In this document: positions 1 to 6,540 of the stretch, in pieces
How positions within the stretch are numbered: the first letter of the stretch is position 1
How the letters are laid out: the number at the start of each line of letters is the position of its first letter
Assembly: GCA_029933535.1 (NCBI GenBank)
Contig: JAOZNZ010000022.1
Location: forward strand, 6,109-14,410
Reading direction: 5' to 3'
Length of the DNA stretch: 8,302 nucleotides
From: a bacterium
Lineage (GTDB): Bacteria; Auribacterota; UBA3054; B51-G9
Notes under the pieces: generated by a model
What the model was told of the DNA's origin: nothing
The model's input: only the letters and a program-made list of their open reading frames with translations
The model's database searches: none
Program-made: the position numbers and the translations under genes

Positions 1-1
1 C

Positions 2-2374
2 TCAACGGTTACATTTATAAATATTGAAATTACCAAAGGCGGGTTTTGGGATGGCGATTCCGCTAATGGAGGAGGAATTGACGCGCGTTATAGATGTAAT
101 ATAATTTTGTATGGTTGTTCTGTTTACACAAATTTTTGTCTGGGTAATGGAGGAGGGATTTATCTGAATGATTCAAACTTTTATGCAACAAACACGCATA
201 TTTTCGGCAATAACGCTTATTCAGGATCTTTCTTTTTTGGCGATAACGGATGCGGCGGTGGAATTTATGCTGATAGAAGCACATTAAATTTGTGTTTTGA
301 TACCGATCTCTTTAATAATAAAGCGAGCAGTAAAGGCGGTGGAATTCGCCTTTATATTTCTGATGCTGATGTAAGGGATTCAAATATTGATAATAATAAT
401 GCTAAAGAGGGAGGCGGAGTTTCTGCTTATGCAAGTATGTATAGTCAGCATGAAAAATCCGCTTTATATGCTAACTTGGCAGCGACCAAAGGCGGCGGAA
501 TAGTTTTTGAAAATAATTCAATAGGAATTATTACCGGTATTGGAGCTTATATTGGATTTGGTGCTCTATGGGGACCAAATGTTGTTACAAATGGTGATGG
601 AGGTGGTATTTATGTTTCTGATTCAATTTTAGCAATAAGCAACAATGCATACGTTACTCATAATATCGCGACAGTCAGAGGCGGCGGAATCTTCCTTACA
701 AATGGTACGCTGCTGGTAAAAGATGCCGGTATTGGTGTGCAACATCCTCTTTTTACTAATTCAGCGATTTACGGTGGCGGACTTTATGCGATGAGTTCTA
801 CAATAAATATTACTAATAGTACAGTGGCACATGGATTCGCTGCAGTTGGTGGCGGACTTGTGATGATTGACTGTTCAACGGCAATATCTGACTCGGCAAT
901 CGTTGAAAACCGTGCATTAGATAGTTCAGGAACCAAAATGGGTGGCGGAATATTATTTAGTGGTTCTAATAATTTTAATGCTTACAACTCTTCTTTTAAT
1001 AATAATGAAGCCGGATTTGGCGGCGGTGTTGCTCTTTTCACAGAAATAGGAAATGTTAATTTTCATAACTGCTCTATTATTAGCAATACTGCCGAAAGTG
1101 GCGGTGGATTTTTTGTTTATTTCGGGAGTTCGGTAAATATTTCCGGATATTCAGATATCAGTTATAATACAGCGCTATATTCCGGTGGTGGGATTTTGGC
1201 TGCTTATGGATATGTTAATTTGAATGGCGATTCGTTAGCACCGATATCTATTATGAAAAACACAGCCGGAACCGTTGGCGGAGGAATTTATGGTGCTCTG
1301 TCTTATGTGGAAGGGCAAGGAAATATTTGGATTGGCTATAATGAAGCCGATTACGGTGGTGGAATTTATCTGACTAATAATGTCAATATGGTTCTTACAA
1401 ATTCTGTATCACTTGCACCTCGCGTTTTTGGAAATACTGCTTATAATTCCGGAGGTGGGATTTTTATTATTGGTTCTGATTCAGCTGCAAAATTATATAA
1501 TGTTTCTATTGGCGCTGAAAATATTGGGAATATTTGTCATACGATTTCCGGAACTTATAATGGAGGAGGAGGAATTGCTGTCCATGAATCTGCACGAGTA
1601 GATGCTGTAAATTGTATTTTTCAAGATAATTATTCATCGAATTCCGGTGGTGCTATATATTTAGGAACTAACACCATATTTAATATGATTTGTGATCACC
1701 AATCAAAAAATTCTTACATTTATAATAATACTGCCAAAAATGCCGGTGGAGGTATATACGCAATGCTGGCAGATGAAATTCTGTTAAAAAGTATTTTCGT
1801 TGTAAGTAATAAAACTCAAGTCGGTGGAGCAGGAGGATTATATATCGGGAAAACAGCCAATAAACTTATAAATCTCGTTGTAGCGCAAAATGACTGCGGC
1901 TATGTTTCCGGTGCTGATGGCATTTTCTTTTACGATTGTCCAAAATCAGAAATGCTGCAATGCACTATTGCTGATAATGACAGGTATGGTGTTATGAATA
2001 ATTTGGCTGGAACGGTTTATATGACTAATTGCATTGTTTACGGGCATTCTGTTGATCAGCTTAAAGCTAATTCTCCTATCAATGCTGTTTATTCCGACAT
2101 TCAAAATAGTTATCCTGGAGTTGGGAATATTGATGCAGCCCCTCTTTTTGCAGATCCATCTGCTTTTAAGTATGATATTGTTTTAGGATCACCCTGTGAA
2201 AACGCAGGTACTGATTTGCTTTCCGTTACTAACGATATAGCAGGCACATTTCGCCCGCAGGACGTAGCCTGGGATATGGGAGCGTATGAGGTTATACCTG
2301 AGCCGGGTTTTTATTTATTATTTATCATTGGAAATTTGATTTTTCTTTTCAGAAAAATTAAATTTGAAACTTGA
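2..2374 (+). CDS. Pmp-like GG-repeat beta-helix surface protein with PEP-CTERM anchor (5' partial)
   Basis: The frame is open from base 2 to the TGA at 2372-2374, so the true start lies left of the window; 790 residues are visible. The chain is a run of about 21 GGG[IVL] or GGA/AGG coil motifs (first at residue 23, second at 50, third at 85), often preceded by NN, NT or NxA. Examples are FNNNEAGFGGGVALF and FQDNYSSNSGGAIYL. This pattern matches the chlamydial polymorphic membrane protein repeat (GGA[ILV] plus FxxN), which folds as a right-handed parallel beta-helix. The last ~80 residues resemble the choice-of-anchor Q module: a PLFADP segment, GSPCENAG, DIAG and DMGAYE. They are followed by PEP at 766-768, a hydrophobic stretch 770-783 and basic R784-K785. 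This is an exosortase sorting signal, so the protein is probably exported and processed to the cell surface or extracellular matrix. Codons for the glycine triplets vary freely, which argues for old repeats rather than recent duplication. No enzymatic motif is visible; adhesion or a structural role is an inference. Confidence 0.85.
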   Translation, partial: STVTFINIEITKGGFWDGDSANGGGIDARYRCNIILYGCSVYTNFCLGNGGGIYLNDSNFYATNTHIFGNNAYSGSFFFGDNGCGGGIYADRSTLNLCFDTDLFNNKASSKGGGIRLYISDADVRDSNIDNNNAKEGGGVSAYASMYSQHEKSALYANLAATKGGGIVFENNSIGIITGIGAYIGFGALWGPNVVTNGDGGGIYVSDSILAISNNAYVTHNIATVRGGGIFLTNGTLLVKDAGIGVQHPLFTNSAIYGGGLYAMSSTINITNSTVAHGFAAVGGGLVMIDCSTAISDSAIVENRALDSSGTKMGGGILFSGSNNFNAYNSSFNNNEAGFGGGVALFTEIGNVNFHNCSIISNTAESGGGFFVYFGSSVNISGYSDISYNTALYSGGGILAAYGYVNLNGDSLAPISIMKNTAGTVGGGIYGALSYVEGQGNIWIGYNEADYGGGIYLTNNVNMVLTNSVSLAPRVFGNTAYNSGGGIFIIGSDSAAKLYNVSIGAENIGNICHTISGTYNGGGGIAVHESARVDAVNCIFQDNYSSNSGGAIYLGTNTIFNMICDHQSKNSYIYNNTAKNAGGGIYAMLADEILLKSIFVVSNKTQVGGAGGLYIGKTANKLINLVVAQNDCGYVSGADGIFFYDCPKSEMLQCTIADNDRYGVMNNLAGTVYMTNCIVYGHSVDQLKANSPINAVYSDIQNSYPGVGNIDAAPLFADPSAFKYDIVLGSPCENAGTDLLSVTNDIAGTFRPQDVAWDMGAYEVIPEPGFYLLFIIGNLIFLFRKIKFET
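2297..2356 (+). other. PEP-CTERM sorting signal of the upstream beta-helix protein
   Basis: The encoded segment begins with Pro-Glu-Pro (residues 766-768 of the visible chain). It continues with about 14 hydrophobic residues (FYLLFIIGNLIFLF) and ends with Arg-Lys. That three-part layout at the extreme C-terminus is the known recognition signal for exosortase/EpsH enzymes. Five further residues (IKFET) follow the basic pair. Part of that extra tail is encoded by a 7-bp tandem repeat that runs through the stop codon. Confidence 0.8.
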
Positions 2375-2390
2375 AATTTGAAATTTGAAA
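2363..2390 (+). repeat. Four tandem copies of a 7-bp unit, YTTGAAA
   Basis: Units are TTTGAAA (2363-2369), CTTGAAA (2370-2376), TTTGAAA (2377-2383) and TTTGAAA (2384-2390); only the first base of unit 2 varies. The array starts inside the last codons of the PEP-CTERM gene, contains its TGA stop and continues into the spacer. It could arise by slippage. Similar TTTGAAA-type strings are common in intergenic DNA of several uncultured lineages, but that is recollection, not checked here. Confidence 0.85.
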
Positions 2391-2412
2391 CTGGATTAGC
2401 GGGCGGTGTCTG

Positions 2413-2439
2413 TTTAGTCAGATTAATCCGTTTAGTCCG
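2413..2439 (+). repeat. Three tandem copies of a 9-bp unit, TTTAGTCCG-like
   Basis: Unit 1 is TTTAGTCAG (2413-2421), unit 2 is ATTAATCCG (2422-2430, two differences from unit 3) and unit 3 is TTTAGTCCG (2431-2439). The preceding nine bases, ending GTCTG, may be a decayed fourth unit. The array lies upstream of the second beta-helix gene and is unrelated in sequence to the 7-bp array about 20 bp before it. It probably explains the odd Leu/Arg/Ile-rich peptide obtained if that gene is started too far upstream. Confidence 0.7.
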
Positions 2440-2460
2440 TAAAATAGCAAAACAACAAAA

Positions 2461-2466
2461 AAGGGG
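2461..2466 (+). promoter_or_regulatory. Ribosome binding site deciding the start of the second beta-helix gene
   Basis: AAGGGG lies seven bases before the ATG at 2474. It is a clear purine-rich Shine-Dalgarno sequence and favours this ATG over the in-frame TTG at 2378, which sits inside the 7-bp repeat and has no such site. Starting at 2474 also places a proper signal peptide at the N-terminus. Confidence 0.7.
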
Positions 2467-2473
2467 AAAAATC

Positions 2474-4300
2474 ATGAAAAAACTACTTCTCAGAATGTTA
2501 AATAGTCGCAAAGTAATGTGTCTCTACATTGTATATTCTTCATTATTTGCTGCAACTTTTTTTGGCGCCACTAATTATGTTTCTCTTTCAGGTTCGCATA
2601 TCTCGCCGTTCAACTCGTGGGTAACGGCGGCAACGAATATTCAGGACGCTATTGACGCAGCTAATCCCGGTAATATTGTACTTGTACTTAACGGATTTTT
2701 CAATTTAAAATCTGAAATAAAAGTTACAACTAATATTATTTTAAAAAGTGTTGGTGGTGCATCAACTACGGTTATTGACGGTGGCAATGTAGTTCGATGC
2801 TTGAATATTTCAGGAAATGCGTTTACTATTGACGGGTTTACAATCCGAAATGGCAAATCAACAGATCCCGGTGGAGGAATTTATGGTATGTCTGCGAAAT
2901 TGGAAGTTTTAAACTGCATTGTCTCAGGAAACTCATGCGATTCTTTTGGCGGTGGGATTATATGCTTTATGAACGGAATTGTTTCCAACTGTTTTATTTC
3001 CGGAAATTCAGGGTTGGTAGGTGGAGGGGTTACTTTTTTCTATGGCGGAAATATTTATGATTCTATTATTAGTAACAATACTGCTTTAGGGGATATGAGT
3101 AGCGCCGGCGGTGGGCTTTATTTTTATACAAGCGGAAATGCTAAAAACTGCACAATTATTGATAATTTTGCATTTGATAAAGGTGGTGGCGCTTTAGTCT
3201 CTGGAAACTGTTTAATTGAGAACTGTATAATTAAGGGTAATTCTGCGGCGACAGGCGGTGGCGCTTTTTTTAATGACGGTGGATTGATTATTAAAAGTTC
3301 AATATCTAAAAACTTGGCAAACGAAGACGGTGGCGGGATATATTGTAATTCTGAAAGTACTGTACGTGATTGCTTTATTTATGATGAAAATTCCGCAGGA
3401 CAGAATGGTGGCGGGATATTTTGTTCTTCTGCTAAAGTAATGAATTCTGTCATTTTCGGAAACTCTGCCGGTAAAGGCGGCGGGGTTTATTCTCTTACCG
3501 GTACTGTTGAAAACTGCACAATTGCAGGAAATTCCGCTACTACCGCCGGAGAAGGTCTTTATTGCAATAACGGAGCAAACATTAACTCTATTATTTATTT
3601 TAATTCACAACTAATCGGTGAAAATATCCGTAATGCCGGAAATACTTTTTATAATCATTGTTGTTCGTTGCCACTTATGCCGGGCGAAAAAAATATTGAT
3701 ATAGATCCAACGTTTCTAAATTATTCAACTGGGAATTTTCAACTATCTATTAATTCGCCCTGTATTGAAGCGGGAACAATGATGTCGTGGATGTCCGGCG
3801 CAAAAGATATTGCCGGGAACAACAGAATTTCAGGTGATTTTGTCGATATCGGCGCTTATGAATTTCCTCTTTTGAGAGCGGAAGCAACTGAATGGAAGTA
3901 TAAGAGCAATAAAAAGAAAGGAACTGTTAAAGGAAAATTCATTTCCCCTTCGCTTACTAATTATTTTATGGACGGTTGGCAAATCGGTATGAAAAATGGG
4001 GAGACTGGTGAGTTAATTGATGGTCCACATGAATTAGTTCCGAATAAAAAAATGGAAGTATGGAAGTATAAAAAAAAGAAAGAAGCTCTCATAATTTATA
4101 AAGCTAAAAAAAATATGCTCGTTTATAAAGTTTGGGTGTCTGTGCCGCTGACAAATATTGTTTTTCTTGTGCAGACTAACGCGCAGGGTGTAACTTTTTC
4201 CAATGCAGAAATCCCCTCGCAAAAGGAAATAAATTTTTTACTTATGCCCGATGATTCCAAAAAGTCGAATGGTTGGAAATCATATTATAATCAAAAATAA
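2474..4300 (+). CDS. Secreted right-handed beta-helix protein with cysteine columns and Lys-rich C-terminal domain
   Basis: This 608-residue protein is not recognised as a named enzyme. Residues 1 to about 32 form a signal peptide: basic KKLLLRMLNSRK, then hydrophobic VMCLYIVYSSLFAATFF and small residues GA. Residues 34-125 are the usual entry of such proteins (NYVSLSG, SWVTAATNIQDAIDAA, TTVIDGG, FTIDGFTIRNG), as in pectate-lyase-like and anchor-Q proteins. From 133 to 361 come nine GGG coils and one decayed GEG coil, spaced 23-29 residues, usually about 25, with SGNS or NNTA before the glycines and an NC[IFT]I strand motif. Residues 405-463 are anchor-Q-like (DIDPTF, NSPCIEAG, DIAGNNR, VDIGAYE). 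The last ~140 residues form a separate basic domain with two WKYK motifs at 474 and 530; I do not recognise it. There is no PEP-CTERM, cell-wall anchor or autotransporter barrel, so release or another attachment mode is likely. It lies 99 bp after the PEP-CTERM protein and 18 bp before the propeller gene, probably in one transcript with the latter. Confidence 0.87.
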   Translation: MKKLLLRMLNSRKVMCLYIVYSSLFAATFFGATNYVSLSGSHISPFNSWVTAATNIQDAIDAANPGNIVLVLNGFFNLKSEIKVTTNIILKSVGGASTTVIDGGNVVRCLNISGNAFTIDGFTIRNGKSTDPGGGIYGMSAKLEVLNCIVSGNSCDSFGGGIICFMNGIVSNCFISGNSGLVGGGVTFFYGGNIYDSIISNNTALGDMSSAGGGLYFYTSGNAKNCTIIDNFAFDKGGGALVSGNCLIENCIIKGNSAATGGGAFFNDGGLIIKSSISKNLANEDGGGIYCNSESTVRDCFIYDENSAGQNGGGIFCSSAKVMNSVIFGNSAGKGGGVYSLTGTVENCTIAGNSATTAGEGLYCNNGANINSIIYFNSQLIGENIRNAGNTFYNHCCSLPLMPGEKNIDIDPTFLNYSTGNFQLSINSPCIEAGTMMSWMSGAKDIAGNNRISGDFVDIGAYEFPLLRAEATEWKYKSNKKKGTVKGKFISPSLTNYFMDGWQIGMKNGETGELIDGPHELVPNKKMEVWKYKKKKEALIIYKAKKNMLVYKVWVSVPLTNIVFLVQTNAQGVTFSNAEIPSQKEINFLLMPDDSKKSNGWKSYYNQK

Positions 4301-4318
4301 AAGTGATGGATAAATAAT

Positions 4319-5089
4319 ATGACAAAAATTATTATTCCAACAGACGGCGATGGAACAAGTACAGACCCGGGCATATCGTTTGACGGTTCAAAAGTAGTTT
4401 ATGTTCAGCAGGATGTTGGAACTTCTCTTCAGGATATTTTGCATGTGGTTAATTATGATGGCAGTGGCAATACAGTTATTTTTACATCACCGGAAAGGGA
4501 TATTACTATTATTCGGCCTGTATTTTCACCTGATGGAAAAACTATCGCTTTTTCTTACTATGATCCAATTTCAACTTATCGATATATTTATACTATTCCG
4601 GCAGCAGGAGGAACTACTCAACAACTATCTCAACTTCCTGAAGATCCGTTGCATCCGACATATTCACCGGACGGCAAGAAACTTGCCTGTGTGTCGTCTG
4701 AAAATGGCGGGGGAACTTATCATCTGTTTATAGCCAACGCTGATGGCAGTAGCCCTCAACAAATAACTTCCGGCGGTGATGCGGCGCTTTACCCGACTTT
4801 CTCACCTGACAGTAAATATATAGCAATTGCTTCCGACAATAGTATTTCGATAATAGATTTAAGTAATAATCAAATTATAAAAGATTTTTCTTTGGATTAT
4901 GAAAATTACTGGGGATTAACCTGGAGTTTTGGCGCGCAAAAATCTGCTGGAAAACTGGTTAAAGCACAAATTAAAGAAAATAATTCTGTGACAAATGGCT
5001 TTGGCGGTGTTTATCTTGAAGAAGGAACTTTACTGTATAAAATTAAATTAGTCAAAATAATTGAAACCAAATTAATATTTAAAAAATGA
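4319..5089 (+). CDS. TolB-like PD40 beta-propeller protein, short and without signal peptide
   Basis: The 256-residue protein has four PD40/WD40-like blade motifs: PGISFDGSKVVYV (17-29), RPVFSPDGKTIAF (66-78), HPTYSPDGKKLACV (112-125) and YPTFSPDSKYIAI (158-170). These belong to the family that includes the TolB propeller, which mediates protein contacts; no enzymatic role is implied. A fifth blade appears to begin at GLTWS (199-203), where SPDGK would be expected. The sequence instead changes to FGAQKSAGKLVKAQIKEN and a short unfamiliar tail rich in Val, Ile and Lys. TolB has six blades, so this propeller looks incomplete. There is no signal peptide, unlike its upstream neighbour, so its location is uncertain. 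The nearest upstream in-frame ATG (4307) meets TAA after two more codons, so 4319 is the start. The ribosome site is weak (GATGGA, 8 bases upstream). The gap to the upstream gene is 18 bp, suggesting co-transcription. It could be a gene remnant or a fusion. Confidence 0.8.
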   Translation: MTKIIIPTDGDGTSTDPGISFDGSKVVYVQQDVGTSLQDILHVVNYDGSGNTVIFTSPERDITIIRPVFSPDGKTIAFSYYDPISTYRYIYTIPAAGGTTQQLSQLPEDPLHPTYSPDGKKLACVSSENGGGTYHLFIANADGSSPQQITSGGDAALYPTFSPDSKYIAIASDNSISIIDLSNNQIIKDFSLDYENYWGLTWSFGAQKSAGKLVKAQIKENNSVTNGFGGVYLEEGTLLYKIKLVKIIETKLIFKK

Positions 5090-5112
5090 TTCTGTCGACC
5101 ATGATTCTGTCG
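5086..5112 (+). repeat. Two direct copies of ATGATTCTGTCG, 15-bp period
   Basis: The 12-bp word occurs at 5086-5097 and 5101-5112, separated by ACC. The first copy contains the TGA stop of the propeller gene. The repeat sits at the start of the convergent spacer and may mark a small duplication at the gene end. Confidence 0.75.
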
Positions 5113-5202
5113 CTAAAGATTTTTTTAACCAATATCGTAATTATTGAAAAACACGTAAGTTCTACTGCGTTAGCGTCGGGCGCTTTGCGAACCCATTCAA
5201 CT

Positions 5203-6345
5203 TCAAACTCCGACTTTTTTCCAATATGTTGTTAAATCAACTATTTTTCCGGTGTCAAGCGCGTCGTCAATTGCAAAGGAAGTGATAGATGCTTCAAGTC
5301 CTTCTTTAAGTCCAACTGCAGGTGGTGTTTCATTTAACATACTTTCAGCAAGTTCGGCTACAAGAACTCCATCACCGCCGCCGTGTCCACCGCTTGATCC
5401 GGAAGACGCGTCTTCTGTTTCCGTATCGAAGCCGATTTTTTTAGTTTCGATTTTGCCTGTCAGTACATCTGCACGAATTGCGCCTTCAGTACCCAAAATG
5501 TACATTCTTCGTTCAGGGATACCTGCGTTACAGTTTGTATGAAAAGTAGCTCGAACTTTATTTTCGTATTCAATAATTGCGACTTGATTATCAATGATAT
5601 CTTTATCAGCGGTAAAAGGATTAAGGTTGACAAGTCCGCCCCATGTAACATAAGGAGAGAGTCCATCTTTATTTTTCCCTATTCTTTCGACATGTTTTTC
5701 GTTTTCGGGAGTGAAGAAATCGTTGCCGCCGAACGAAGCCACGCGGCTTGCTCTGCTTTCAACCATCCAGTTAACGAGGTCGATATCGTGGCAGCATTTT
5801 TCCAGCAGATGAGTTCCGGCGTATTTTCTTAATCTTCTCCAGTCGCCGTGAATATAGCCGCCGTGATTAAAGTCGAGAGTTTCATTAAATTCCATACTTG
5901 TGATTTTGCCGACGATTCCTTTGCTGAGGAGTTCTTTTATTTTTCTGTAATGGGGAGAATAGCGGAGAGTAAAGCCGATATTGAACATTTTCCCGCTTTT
6001 TTTCCACGCATCGTACATTATTTTGCAATCATCAATATTTGTTGCGAGAGGTTTCTGGCAGAAAACGTGTTTTCCGGCTTCAAAAGCAGCAACCGTTTGT
6101 TCTTTATGAAAACTATTCCATGATGCAATCATTACCCAGTCGATTTCCTGTTCTGCAAGAAGATTTTGATAACTGTCGTAAACTTTAGGTTGCGGTTTTA
6201 TTTCTTCCAACGTTTTTTTTACCGAATTTTCGTTTGGATCATAAATTCCGGTGAGTTGAAGTCTTTCATCAACTGCGAGTAATTGTTTAATAATTCCAAG
6301 TCCCATACCACCGCAACCGATAGCGCCAATTTTAATTTTGTTCAT
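5203..6345 (-). CDS. Gfo/Idh/MocA family NAD(P)-dependent oxidoreductase
   Basis: This 380-residue protein has the family's two-domain build and usual length. The N-terminal Rossmann fold shows GxGxxG as GCGGMG (residues 10-15) and an acidic residue D36 at the end of the second strand (IYDPN), which usually favours NAD(H). The conserved lysine-proline pair is in FCQKPLA (95-101), where Q97 replaces the common glutamate. The C-terminal domain carries LLEKCCHDIDLVNWM (180-194), whose His-Asp pair is at the substrate site in this family, and a GGHGGGDG loop (319-326). Such enzymes oxidise or reduce sugars, inositols or related polyols; the substrate cannot be read from sequence. I chose the ATG at 6343-6345 because the Rossmann strand follows directly and AGGAA lies 10 bases upstream. 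An in-frame ATG at 6387 would add 14 residues without a ribosome site. No signal peptide is present, so it is cytoplasmic. It is divergent from the rhamnosidase gene and convergent with the propeller gene. Confidence 0.92.
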   Translation of the reverse strand: MNKIKIGAIGCGGMGLGIIKQLLAVDERLQLTGIYDPNENSVKKTLEEIKPQPKVYDSYQNLLAEQEIDWVMIASWNSFHKEQTVAAFEAGKHVFCQKPLATNIDDCKIMYDAWKKSGKMFNIGFTLRYSPHYRKIKELLSKGIVGKITSMEFNETLDFNHGGYIHGDWRRLRKYAGTHLLEKCCHDIDLVNWMVESRASRVASFGGNDFFTPENEKHVERIGKNKDGLSPYVTWGGLVNLNPFTADKDIIDNQVAIIEYENKVRATFHTNCNAGIPERRMYILGTEGAIRADVLTGKIETKKIGFDTETEDASSGSSGGHGGGDGVLVAELAESMLNETPPAVGLKEGLEASITSFAIDDALDTGKIVDLTTYWKKVGV

Positions 6346-6355
6346 AGTAAATAAA

Positions 6356-6360
6356 TTCCT
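6356..6360 (-). promoter_or_regulatory. Ribosome binding site of the oxidoreductase gene
   Basis: Read on the - strand, AGGAA lies 10 bases before the ATG at 6345. The spacing is a little long but no other purine-rich site is near. It supports 6345 over 6387 as the start. Confidence 0.5.
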
Positions 6361-6399
6361 GTTAAGGTTAATTAGTTTGTTAATCAAAAGCTGAGAATA

Positions 6400-6428
6400 A
6401 TTTTAATTAAAGAGATTTGGTTTGTCAA
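6400..6428 (-). promoter_or_regulatory. Sigma70-type promoter for the oxidoreductase gene
   Basis: On the - strand, TTGACA (+ strand 6423-6428) is followed after exactly 17 bases by TAAAAT (+ strand 6400-6405). This is a perfect -35 box and a five-of-six -10 box at ideal spacing. Transcription would begin near 6393, giving a leader of about 48 nt that contains the AGGAA ribosome site. The match is unusually good for such AT-rich DNA. Confidence 0.65.
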
Positions 6429-6463
6429 GCGGTAAGGTATAACTTTGTAATAATGCATGAATT

Positions 6464-6492
6464 TTGAATTTTATTTCATCAGATTGTATAAA
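6464..6492 (+). promoter_or_regulatory. Candidate promoter for the rhamnosidase gene
   Basis: TTGAAT (6464-6469) and TATAAA (6487-6492) are 17 bases apart, matching four and five of six consensus bases. Transcription would start near 6499 with a leader of about 100 nt. A weaker alternative is TTGTTA (6504-6509) with TATGAT (6528-6533), 18 bases apart. AT-rich DNA yields such matches by chance, so this is tentative. Confidence 0.4.
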
Positions 6493-6520
6493 AAGGTTTC
6501 AAATTGTTATAGAAATATAT

Positions 6521-6540
6521 AAATTTTTATGATAAAATTT
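6521..6540. promoter_or_regulatory. AT-rich perfect dyad upstream of the rhamnosidase gene, possible operator
   Basis: Arms AAATTTT (6521-6527) and AAAATTT (6534-6540) are exact inverted repeats around a six-base centre TATGAT. If transcription starts near 6499 the dyad lies in the early leader; if the alternative promoter is used, the centre is its -10 box. Either place would suit a repressor. A second perfect palindrome, AATTATAATT, is at 6576-6585, just before the start codon. Both could be chance in this base composition. Confidence 0.3.

Noticed and set aside
68..1860. CRISPR or DNA-level repeat array suggested by recurrent ggcggtgga words
   Set aside because: These are codons for glycine triplets with varying synonymous bases and irregular spacing inside one long reading frame.
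107..2374. Start of the first gene at the TTG at 107
   Set aside because: The frame is open upstream to the window edge and already shows a GGG coil at residue 23, so the gene begins outside the window.
2393..2429. GGATTA/TAATCC inverted repeat as a hairpin
   Set aside because: The stem has six AT-rich pairs with a 25-base loop and overlaps the 9-bp tandem repeat; a stable structure is unlikely.
2378..2473. Extension of the second beta-helix gene to an upstream TTG start
   Set aside because: The extra 32 residues are translated tandem repeats, hide the signal peptide and lack a ribosome site. AAGGGG before the ATG at 2474 is better.
4900..5089. Frameshift explaining the broken propeller
   Set aside because: Translation of the other two forward frames after 4925 gives no PD40 motif.
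5094..5126. Terminator from CGAC/GTCG pairing followed by seven T
   Set aside because: The stem is only four base pairs and the T-run is seven bases beyond it; too weak to call.
5252..6123. Several + strand frames of 90-100 codons opposite the oxidoreductase
   Set aside because: They are antisense shadows of a well-supported gene and show no family motif.
6346..6387. Longer oxidoreductase beginning at 6387
   Set aside because: The added 14 residues precede the usual Rossmann start and have no ribosome site, and the predicted transcript would begin only a few bases before this ATG.
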